From NCBI GenBank assembly GCA_038207565.1, contig JBBQZQ010000002.1, forward strand, positions 1 through 64,000: 64,000 nucleotides of DNA. Reading direction: 5' to 3'. This DNA comes from JALZAI01 sp038207565 (GTDB lineage: Bacteria > Actinomycetota > Actinomycetes > Mycobacteriales > Jatrophihabitantaceae). The notes under the pieces were generated by a model. It did not search any database. It was not told the DNA's origin and saw only the letters and a list, made by a program, of their open reading frames with translations. Below, piece by piece: positions 42,700 through 50,338 of this stretch (position 1 is its first letter; every line of letters starts with the position of its first letter). The position numbers were made by a program, and so were the translations under genes.

Positions 42700-44327
42700 G
42701 ACCGGCGAGCGGGACGCAGGTCACCGGCGTCACGAGGCGTGACCGGGTCGACATTGTCGCCTTCGGTGGTGCTCACCGAGCCGTTCGGTGCGTTGCTGCT
42801 GTCCCCGAGCGCCGTCGCGGTTCCGCGCTGCCCATCTTCGGGTGCCTTGACCTGGTCGACACCGCCGGCACTGGTGGGTGCCGAGGTCACGGTGGACTTC
42901 GCGTCGTCGCCGTCCGTGCTCTCGTCGCCCCACCACCTCGCGGAGGGGACGAGAACCGCTCCGAGTAGGGGGGCGCCCACGGCGTCCAGTTCGGCGAGAA
43001 CCGTCATGTTCTGCCGAGTCCGGGCTCTGGCCTCGATGACCATCATGACGGCGTCGCTGGCGGCGCCGATCGCCTGTACCTCCGGCGAGTGCGCGGGATC
43101 CGCGCCGGCGACGAGCAGATATCCGTTGTCGCGCGCGGCGTCCAGCGTGGCCCGGTCGGCGTTCGCCGGCAGGTCAGCGACCCGGACGTCGGGCCCGGCG
43201 GGCACCTGCGCAGCTCGCGCGGCGACCTCGTCGTCGTCGATGGTGGTTGCGACCGCCACGCTCGCACCGTGCGACGCGAGCGCCCGGGCGAGATTGGCCA
43301 CCACGGCTTCCAGCGCTGCCGTCGTGCACTGGCCGGTGATCAGGATGACGCCGGGTTCGGTGCGAGCCGCCAGCAGCACGTTCGCGATGCGACGGTAACT
43401 CGCCGTAATCTCCACCGGCCGCTCCGAGCCGTGCCCGTGCCGCGCGGCTGGGACGGCACCGAGCACCGGCAGCTTCAGGTGGTGCGCGACGTCGTCAGGT
43501 CGCCGAAGTCGGGTACGCACCGCAAATCTGAGCCATGCGGCGACGAGGCCGAGCAACAACCCCGCCGCGAGCCCGGCGGACAGGAGCAACACCCGTGAGG
43601 GGCTGGACGGCGACGCGGGTTCGACGGCACGCTTTAGCGTCCGACCGGGAGTGATAGCGGTGGTCGACAGACCGGTGATGTCGGTGGTCAACTTCTTGAT
43701 CTGACCCAGCAGGACGGAGCGTTGCGACCGCACCAGATCGAGCTGGGAGGATTTGGCAGGCAGGCCGCTGATGGTCGTCGAGACCGACTTCAGTTGGGTG
43801 CTGAGCGTGGTGAGGCTCGTCTGCGCCTTGTCGATCTGCGCGTTCAAGGTCTGCTCGGCGTCGGCCGTACGCCGGCTCAGATACGCCCTTGCGAAGTCGT
43901 TGGCCCGGGCAGCGCTGACTACGGGCGTCTTGGCCCTGTAGGAGATCGTCAAGATCGTCGTGTTGGCAGGCACCGAAATCGTCACCGGGTTCGTCAGGGC
44001 GCCGATCGACATGCCCTGGGTCGCTTGATCGAGCCGCTTCACCTCCTTCGCCACAGCCGTCGACGTGACCACCTGAGCCTCGGTGTCGAGGTTGACGGCA
44101 CCGGAGGTGCGGGCGTTGGCCGCCGCTGTCGTGTCGCCCACCCCCGTAGGGGTGACGATGACGGACGCGGACGCGGTGTAGCTCTTGGGCAGGATCGACG
44201 CCAGCCCGGCACCCGCGCCCAGCCCGACGACCGTGCCGAGGACGATGAACAACCAGCCGCGCCGCAGTAGCGAGCGCAACGGCCGGTAGTTCTCCGACGG
44301 CGAATGTAGCTCCGGCACTCTTACCAC
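42696..44327 (-). CDS. Wzz-like chain-length protein with degenerate kinase domain
   Basis: A 543-residue membrane protein. The N-terminal Wzz domain has two membrane segments (about 25-47 and 243-263) enclosing an extracytoplasmic region with coiled-coil propensity (about 135-200). The cytosolic half has the outline of a BY-kinase/CpsD domain, but the Walker A position reads LITGQCTTAALEA rather than GEGKST, the A' motif is ATTIDDDE, and the C-terminal tail is acidic and Ser/Thr-rich without a tyrosine cluster. It probably controls chain length without tyrosine kinase activity. A GTG start is used. It heads the minus-strand chain. Confidence 0.85.
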   Translation of the reverse strand: MVRVPELHSPSENYRPLRSLLRRGWLFIVLGTVVGLGAGAGLASILPKSYTASASVIVTPTGVGDTTAAANARTSGAVNLDTEAQVVTSTAVAKEVKRLDQATQGMSIGALTNPVTISVPANTTILTISYRAKTPVVSAARANDFARAYLSRRTADAEQTLNAQIDKAQTSLTTLSTQLKSVSTTISGLPAKSSQLDLVRSQRSVLLGQIKKLTTDITGLSTTAITPGRTLKRAVEPASPSSPSRVLLLSAGLAAGLLLGLVAAWLRFAVRTRLRRPDDVAHHLKLPVLGAVPAARHGHGSERPVEITASYRRIANVLLAARTEPGVILITGQCTTAALEAVVANLARALASHGASVAVATTIDDDEVAARAAQVPAGPDVRVADLPANADRATLDAARDNGYLLVAGADPAHSPEVQAIGAASDAVMMVIEARARTRQNMTVLAELDAVGAPLLGAVLVPSARWWGDESTDGDDAKSTVTSAPTSAGGVDQVKAPEDGQRGTATALGDSSNAPNGSVSTTEGDNVDPVTPRDAGDLRPARRS

Positions 44328-44476
44328 CCAACTGAGGACGTCGCGACAGACGTATGAGAACCAACAGCACTCATTCTGGTCCGGATGAGCCGTCGAAGCG
44401 ACTCGGGACGTGCCAAGCTCTCATCTCCCCGGTCGCCGTCGTCGGTGGTGTTGCCGGTTTTTGAGGGATCTGACGG

Positions 44477-46369
44477 TCACAGCTTCCGATTATCGGGAAT
44501 CGTGATTTTCGTCCGCTCGCGCAGCAACCACACCGGATTACTGAGGGCGGCCGTCTTGCCGGAGCTGTCGGACACGACAAGTCGCACGAAACAGGACCGG
44601 GTCGTGTCGACCTCGATGGTGCTCGTGTCGGCCTCGTCGAAGTCCCCTTCGCTCAACCGGGAACGTCGAATCGTCGGCTGGGTGTCGTCAGCGCCCGCAA
44701 GATCGACATGGCCGACGAGCACGTCGACGGTGCCCCCGGACGGCAGGCCGGCGACGAGCAGGGATATCGACTGGGTTTCGGCGTCGACGACGCGAACCCC
44801 ACCCATCACACTCTGACCGTCGACCCGGAGGTCGATCGCGCCACGGAACAGGGCGAGATCGCCGAAGTAGGCGTGTCCGGTCCGCAAGGCGTTCACGAGT
44901 GCCGCCTCACTCTTGTCGGCCGCCCACGCCCACGTCGCGAAATTCCTCGCATTGTCGATCCAGTCGCGACCGGCGTGGTCGTCGCTGACGCCCACACCGG
45001 TGAGGAAGATCGCGTTGCGGGAACAGTTGTCCCACAGCGATTCGTGCTGGACGAGCGTGCACCCGCCCCGCAGCCGATAGCCGACCTCTAGCAGGTCGCA
45101 CCCCAGGGCGCGATTGCGGATCAGCTCGCTCGCTTTGGCCGCCCGGGCGATTTCCTGATCCGGTGCCGGGATCGCGGTGGTCGTCGTACCGAATGGGTGG
45201 CAGTACGAGGCGATGCCCCCACCGTCGTGGATCGCCTGCACGGAGGACACGGCGACCTGCAGATCGTGACTGGGCAGCGGGCCCAAGCCGGCGAGGTCGG
45301 GCAACGTGACCGTTCCGCCGTACCAGCACAGGTGGGGAATGGTGAGCGAAATCTCCAGCCCCTGCAGTTGCTGCACGGTGGGGAACTGCGCGGCATAGCT
45401 GGCCATCAGCTCGCGCTGCGCGGCGAGCGCCGTGGAGCTGTCTACCTGAGTGCGGCTGAACCGCAGGTCGGCGAAATGGGCGTCCGCGCTATGTCCCTCG
45501 ATCGCGTTTGCCACTAGGGAGAGGGCGTGCAGTGAGGCGTCGCGCCCGTCGACGCCTGGCCACAATCGTGCGAGGTCGAGCTGCGGAGTGAGCGTGATCG
45601 TCGTCCACGCACCCGTCGGTGCCGCGACACTGACCAGTGCGGACGTCTCATCGATCCGCTTGGACACACCAGGCAGTGAACCGCCGCCGACCCGGTAGGA
45701 CAGCGAATACACACCTTCAGGCTGCCCGGTCGCCTCCGGCCGGTAGGACGTGACGACCTCGACCCCGACGTAGCCGCTCTCCGACACCTCCTGGGGCAAC
45801 ACGTCGATCGAGATCGTCAAACCTTGCAGGGAGGTCCTGTTGAGGAAGTTCTCCGCCTGTCCGGACAGGAAATGCCTGCCGACCTGGCGACGGTTCGACG
45901 ACACCGCCAGGCGGAGGGCGTGGGCTCGCCCGCCGAGCTCGTGGTGGGCGTCGGCTGTGACGAAGTCGTGTCGCGTGGTGAGCGGGTTGCCGGTGTTGAC
46001 CGGCGTCCAGGTCCAGGGCGCCATGTCCGGTGACGTTTCCTCCAGGCCGGACATGGCGAGCCGGCCGGGCGCATAGTGCGCGGTCATGCGATGGTCGTGC
46101 TCGGTCCACCAGAGCACGTCCACCCCGGCAAGCTGCGCCTGCACCAGTTGCGCGGCCATGCTGCCGGGCCCCTCGCTCGCACAGGCATGGACGTGCATTG
46201 CCATGCACACCGGCGCGAGGGACTGCATCACCTGCGGCGATCGTGCGCCCGATCGCACGACCAGCCCCGCACCGATGCCAGCAGCTGCCAGCGTCGCGGC
46301 CCCGCCGAGGAACTGACGGCGGGAGATAGGCCCCGCCCACTCGTTCCTGCGATCAATGCGATCCGGCAT
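44477..46369 (-). CDS. Tat-exported PHP-domain protein
   Basis: A 630-residue protein. The twin-arginine signal SRRQFLGG (Arg17-Arg18) followed by a hydrophobic stretch indicates folded export. Metal-binding PHP motifs are CMAMHVHACASEG (about 56), WWTEHDHRM (about 88), ASYCHPFG (about 388) and GVSDDHAGRDW (about 472). A beta-rich insert (about 170-320) looks carbohydrate-binding-like, and a C-terminal beta domain follows. CpsB-type PHP phosphatases are cytosolic, so this is something else: an extracellular phosphoesterase or hydrolase is the inference. It is transcribed from its own promoter, divergent from a sulfotransferase gene. Confidence 0.78.
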   Translation of the reverse strand: MPDRIDRRNEWAGPISRRQFLGGAATLAAAGIGAGLVVRSGARSPQVMQSLAPVCMAMHVHACASEGPGSMAAQLVQAQLAGVDVLWWTEHDHRMTAHYAPGRLAMSGLEETSPDMAPWTWTPVNTGNPLTTRHDFVTADAHHELGGRAHALRLAVSSNRRQVGRHFLSGQAENFLNRTSLQGLTISIDVLPQEVSESGYVGVEVVTSYRPEATGQPEGVYSLSYRVGGGSLPGVSKRIDETSALVSVAAPTGAWTTITLTPQLDLARLWPGVDGRDASLHALSLVANAIEGHSADAHFADLRFSRTQVDSSTALAAQRELMASYAAQFPTVQQLQGLEISLTIPHLCWYGGTVTLPDLAGLGPLPSHDLQVAVSSVQAIHDGGGIASYCHPFGTTTTAIPAPDQEIARAAKASELIRNRALGCDLLEVGYRLRGGCTLVQHESLWDNCSRNAIFLTGVGVSDDHAGRDWIDNARNFATWAWAADKSEAALVNALRTGHAYFGDLALFRGAIDLRVDGQSVMGGVRVVDAETQSISLLVAGLPSGGTVDVLVGHVDLAGADDTQPTIRRSRLSEGDFDEADTSTIEVDTTRSCFVRLVVSDSSGKTAALSNPVWLLRERTKITIPDNRKL

Positions 46370-46552
46370 CGTTGCAGCTTATGCGGCTTCGGTGCCACTC
46401 GCCCTTCGAAGGCGGCTCGCGTAGGCAGCCCGCGCACGAGTCGAGTGCCTGCTCGAGCATCCTAGGATGTCGGCAGTGCACGCGCCAGGAGCGCTGGCCG
46501 GCACGAACGGACCCGCCGGGTTCGAAACCACGCGAGTCGGGAGCTGTGTCAT

Positions 46553-47455
46553 ATGTCGGCAACTGCGACCATGTCTGGCGGACGCGATCGCAGACCGATT
46601 CTCGTGTCCGGTATGCCGCGCTCGGGCACCACCTGGCTGGGCCGGTTGCTGGCCACCGCACCCGGCACGGCCCTGCTCGGGCGCGAGCCGATGAACCCGC
46701 ACGAGGGCCAGTACCGGATGGGGGGATCGGTATCCGGGTGGGCCGCCCTCGATTCGCTGTCGTCGGCCCAGCAACGGGCCCTCCGCCTGGCTTTTCGTGG
46801 TCTCAACCCGATGGTTCTCGGCCGCTACGGCCGACGTCAGTGGGCGGCGCCGATGCCGTGGACCCGCGTGGTCGTGAAAGATCCGTTCGCCATGCTGTCG
46901 CTGCCTACGGTGACCCGCGTGACCGGTGCCGTGGCGGTTCTGTTGTACCGCCACCCGGGGGCGGTGCTGGCCAGCTACCGGCGGATGAACTGGCAGCCGG
47001 ACCTCGATGAGCTCAGGCCGCTCCTGGCAGCCCACCGCGGCGTCTACGGGGCCACCGGTCCTGAGCTACCCCGGCCCGGCGACGCCTCGTTCGCCGAGGC
47101 GATGGGGTCGTTCTGGGCGGGTCTGTATGAGATGGCACTGGACCGGGTAGGCGGTGGTCCTGCCCCCGTCGTCGTCTCGCACGAGGAGTTGGCGGGCGGT
47201 GGGGTCCCGGCGGCAAAGCGACTCTTCCAGCACCTGAGCCTGCGCTACGGCGAAGGAACCGAGGAAGAACTGCGGCGTGAGAATGCGCTCGCGCCGGGTG
47301 CGGCCGACTCCCGCCTGCACAATCTGGATCGGGCGCCGTCGACGGTCGCCGGGCTGTGGCGATCGACCGTCGACGCGGCCGACGTCGAGCTCATCGAGCA
47401 GGTGACCCACACCGTCCTCGCGCGCGTGCAGAGTGCTCGCCTGCCCCTGCCCTGA
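46553..47455 (+). CDS. Sulfotransferase, third copy in the locus
   Basis: A 300-residue P-loop sulfotransferase. The PAPS loop is LVSGMPRSGTTWLGRLLA (about 17-34), with REPMNPHEGQY and VVVKDPFAM after it, and the 3'-phosphate segment AVLLYRHPGAVLASYRRM (about 123-140). The C-terminal LHNLDRAPSTVAGLWR is usual for the family. It differs in length and motif spelling from the other two copies, so they are not recent duplicates. GGGAG lies about 9 bp before the ATG. It stands alone between the PHP gene and a relatively AT-rich gap. Confidence 0.87.
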   Translation: MSATATMSGGRDRRPILVSGMPRSGTTWLGRLLATAPGTALLGREPMNPHEGQYRMGGSVSGWAALDSLSSAQQRALRLAFRGLNPMVLGRYGRRQWAAPMPWTRVVVKDPFAMLSLPTVTRVTGAVAVLLYRHPGAVLASYRRMNWQPDLDELRPLLAAHRGVYGATGPELPRPGDASFAEAMGSFWAGLYEMALDRVGGGPAPVVVSHEELAGGGVPAAKRLFQHLSLRYGEGTEEELRRENALAPGAADSRLHNLDRAPSTVAGLWRSTVDAADVELIEQVTHTVLARVQSARLPLP

Positions 47456-47500
47456 GCCGTGTCCGCGGGTCAGGGCGCCAGTCCGCTACGCCGTCTTATG

Positions 47501-47528
47501 ACGATTAGGGAGCCGAAATAACGATTAG
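47501..47528. promoter_or_regulatory. ACGATTAG direct repeats in the relatively AT-rich gap
   Basis: ACGATTAG occurs at 47501-47508 and 47521-47528, 20 bp apart, within the 281-bp gap (47456-47736) that is clearly lower in GC than its surroundings. It may be the control region of the WecB-type gene. Confidence 0.3.
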
Positions 47529-47736
47529 TCGCATTACCCGTGATGGAAATGAAACTAACGCGGCGTGGGCAATATGTCTTCTAACTGGCACGAAGCTGAC
47601 TAAGAAGTGAAGTCCAAGTTACGCAGGACCGGCGCCGGGTGATACCGTCGGGGGGTGACCAGCGGGGGCTGGTCGCATCGGGGGAAAACGCAGGTGTCAG
47701 GGGACAGTTGCGTTATTGCGCAGGGGGAAACGTACC

Positions 47737-48639
47737 ATGGGGGATGCAGCCAGGCTTTGCGCTGCCAAAACTGTCAACTTGCTAGGCGTTGACTTTACCG
47801 CCTGGACCGAGGATGAGGTCGTCGGGCATGTGATGGGGCGCCTGTCGCGCGCTGCAGACAATCGCGGCGGCTGGATTCTCACCCCGAATGTTGATATCTT
47901 GCGCAAAATGGTTCGTCGGCCGGATGTGCGCAGTTTTGTAGACGATGCCACAATCGCTGTCGCTGACGGGATGCCGCTCGTCTGGGCCAGCCGGTTGCAG
48001 GGCACGCCACTGCCTGAGCGGGTGACCGGCGCATCGCTATTGATCAGCCTGTGCGCGGCGGCGTCCACCCAGAACCGGTCGGTGTACCTGCTGGGTGGTG
48101 CCGATGGCGTGGCCGATGAGGCAGGGCGAAAACTTTCCGATCGTTACGAAGGCCTCGACGTGGCCGGCTGGTCGCCGCCGTTCGGCCTGGAAGCAACGCC
48201 GGAGGGTATGGCCGAGATCAGGGCCCGCGTGGCCGCAAGTGGCGCTGACCTCGTGTTCTGCGGTTTTGGTTTTCCCAAGCAGGAGCGGATTATCCACGAG
48301 CTGGCGGCCGACCTGCCCGACACCTGGTTCATCGGGTGCGGCGCGTCGCTGACGTTTGCCGCCGGCCGGATTGCTCGTGCGCCGGAATGGATGCAGCGCA
48401 ACGGGCTCGAGTGGGTACACCGCCTCGTCAGCGAACCCCGGCGCCTGTTCCGACGCTATGTCATCGAAGATCTGCCTTTCGCACTGCGGCTGCTTGCATC
48501 CTCGGCGCTGGTGCGCGGCTTGACTGAGCGGGAGATTGCTACGGACGGCACGGCGGCGTTCGCTGAGGTTCGCCTCGACGCGCGACGCGAGAGTCCCGTC
48601 GACACTCGCGACACTCGCGACACCGTGACGGCCGCGTGA
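47737..48639 (+). CDS. WecB/TagA/CpsF-family glycosyltransferase
   Basis: A 300-residue GT26 transferase that adds a sugar such as N-acetylmannosamine(uronate) or glucose to lipid-linked intermediates. Visible are LTPNVDILRKM (about 42-52), VADGMPLVWASR (about 75), RVTGASLL, the FCGFGFPKQE block (about 176-185) and GCGASLTFAAG. GGGGG precedes the ATG at 47737 by about a dozen bases. The last residues are encoded by short ACTCGCGAC-type repeats. Relatively AT-rich DNA lies on both sides. Confidence 0.92.
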   Translation: MGDAARLCAAKTVNLLGVDFTAWTEDEVVGHVMGRLSRAADNRGGWILTPNVDILRKMVRRPDVRSFVDDATIAVADGMPLVWASRLQGTPLPERVTGASLLISLCAAASTQNRSVYLLGGADGVADEAGRKLSDRYEGLDVAGWSPPFGLEATPEGMAEIRARVAASGADLVFCGFGFPKQERIIHELAADLPDTWFIGCGASLTFAAGRIARAPEWMQRNGLEWVHRLVSEPRRLFRRYVIEDLPFALRLLASSALVRGLTEREIATDGTAAFAEVRLDARRESPVDTRDTRDTVTAA

Positions 48640-48937
48640 CGGCCAAGCCACTCGCGCCAAGTGGATGGTCCCAGGACACGCACCGAGCATCCGGCCGACC
48701 AGGTTAGTGTTGTGCACTAATCGGATCGTTTGGATCACTTTGCCACCAGGTTCGGCGGCGTAGTTGATCGAGCCGAATGCGCGGTTTGGTCATACCGGAT
48801 TTCCCCCGCAATGGCAATGAAGATTCTGAAACGCTTGCTATTGGCCCGGCCACGATCATATGCACATGTCTCCACGCCGCGCCCGCTGGAGGGTAGCGCC
48901 ATTTGGACGTTATCGGGCAAAAGTGAAGTAATCCAGA
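48640..48937. other. 298-bp low-GC gap after the WecB-type gene
   Basis: No supported gene. It holds a 17-bp palindrome at 48704-48720 and is noticeably richer in A and T than the surrounding genes. Confidence 0.4.
48704..48720. promoter_or_regulatory. Operator-like palindrome TTAGTG-N5-CACTAA
   Basis: TTAGTG (48704-48709) and CACTAA (48715-48720) form a perfect 6-5-6 inverted repeat in a low-GC gap between the WecB-type gene and the propeller pseudogene. Confidence 0.35.
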
Positions 48938-49434
48938 ATGCTGCTGCGGCACCCGATTGCGCTGCCGATCACGGCTGGTGGGCTGCTAGTTAGCCGTTGC
49001 GCCCTGATAACGCCTGCGGCAGCTGTCGGTGCCGGGCTCAACCAGCCGACGCCGGTGAACGTGGTGCCGTCGGCGGACACCTTGATCAGCCGTCCCAGTC
49101 TCCTCGCCTTCGACAGCGCCTGAACAGTGTCCACGTCCTTCGCACCGGAGATCGACGGCACGGTCCAGGCGCTTTCCCTGGGTCCGGTTGCCAATACGGT
49201 GCACGTCGGCGGGTTCTTCGCCGGGATGGTCCTCTCAGGATCGACCCTGTACTTCGACAACCGCACGGTCTCAGCAACGGTGACAAATCACCTCACCCCG
49301 TCTGTCCCGGTCGGTTCGGGCGGATCCTGGGTGCGCTCGTACTGGGCGGACCGCAACTCCAGCGCCTCGGCGTGGACGCTGCCCTCGTCGGTCTCCGGTC
49401 TGTCCTACGTCGAGGCGTGTTTTCCTGTTGTACT
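48938..49434 (+). pseudogene. Remnant of a secreted beta-propeller protein gene
   Basis: In a single frame the sequence first encodes a signal-peptide-like start (MLLRHPIALPITAGGLLVS, then an Ala-rich cleavage region), meets a TGA at 49121-49123, and continues with TSFAPEIDGTVQALSLGP and NTVHVGGFFAG, the shape of a delta-60/beta-propeller repeat. It then jumps to TPSVPVGSGGSWVRSYWAD and SAWTLPSSVSG, which I recognise as the late part of large secreted actinobacterial propeller/PKD proteins. The intervening body is missing and the frame runs into the next gene's start region. An in-frame stop plus a large internal deletion make this a decayed gene. Confidence 0.65.
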
Positions 49435-49488
49435 GGACGCGACTTCTACTAGACGCGACGACATGAGCACAGTGACGAGGTTGCACCG

Positions 49489-50307
49489 ATGGTTGTCTTG
49501 ATGGCGGTCCTCCTGCTCTCGACCGCAGCCACGATTGCCCTGGGCACCGCAGCCCATCGCCGCCGCTGGTCGCTCGCCGGCGGCCCGGCGGCGTGGGGCC
49601 GAGGCGCGGCGCAACGGTTCGGGAACGTGCCGGCCGCAATAGCGATCGCCCTGACCGGATGGGTGCTCGTCGCGCTCGTGGGTCTGGCGATGGGATTTCT
49701 GGCGAAGGCGCTGCAGGGTTCTGTCGACGAGCCGGTCTTCCGGTGGGTCCAGGCACGGGTCGCGGGGGGCAACTTCACCAAGCTGAACGACAAGCTGACC
49801 TATATGGGCAACACGCCCGTCGTCGAGGTCGTCTGCCTCGTGGCGGTGATCATCCTGACGTGCGCCTATCGCCGGCGGCGCTGGCTGCCTGCGGTGGCCG
49901 TCGCCGCCGCGTTCGTCGCGGAGCGATACCTGCAGAAGTTCCTGGGCAGTGTCGTGGACCGCGGGCACCCGCCGACCACGTTCGGCACATACCCGTCGGG
50001 CGGTGTCGGGCGGCTTCTGGGCGTCTACAGCGCGATCATCGTTCTGGTGATCGTGCTGGCGCCGACGCTGAGCCGGGCATGGCGTGGCGGGCTCTGGACG
50101 GGCCTGGTCACCGCCGGCGTCGTCGAAGCCTTCACCCGGGTCTACCTGTCCAAACACTGGCTCACCGATGCCGTGTTCGCCCTCCCGTTCGGCGTGTTGT
50201 TGCTTGTCACCAACCTCGCCGCCGTCTCGGCTCTCGTCGCTTCCCGCGGACCTGAGCGTGAGCCCGACCGCGGCCCGGCGCCCGTGTCGGACTCTTCGCG
50301 GGTCTGA
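49489..50307 (+). CDS. PAP2-family phosphatase, atypical motif 2
   Basis: A 272-residue membrane protein with five to six hydrophobic segments. The third PAP2 motif is intact (TRVYLSKHWLTD, about 207-218). The first is loose (KFLGSVVDRGHP), and the second reads YPSGG where most members have PSGH. PAP2 enzymes in such loci remove phosphate from undecaprenyl pyrophosphate or related lipids so the carrier can be reused. The ATG at 49489 has GAGG a few bases upstream. Whether the PSGG form is a natural subfamily or an impaired enzyme cannot be told here. Confidence 0.8.
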   Translation: MVVLMAVLLLSTAATIALGTAAHRRRWSLAGGPAAWGRGAAQRFGNVPAAIAIALTGWVLVALVGLAMGFLAKALQGSVDEPVFRWVQARVAGGNFTKLNDKLTYMGNTPVVEVVCLVAVIILTCAYRRRRWLPAVAVAAAFVAERYLQKFLGSVVDRGHPPTTFGTYPSGGVGRLLGVYSAIIVLVIVLAPTLSRAWRGGLWTGLVTAGVVEAFTRVYLSKHWLTDAVFALPFGVLLLVTNLAAVSALVASRGPEREPDRGPAPVSDSSRV

Positions 50308-50338
50308 GCGTGGGGCCTGCCGTCGTCGAGTCGGGCGG

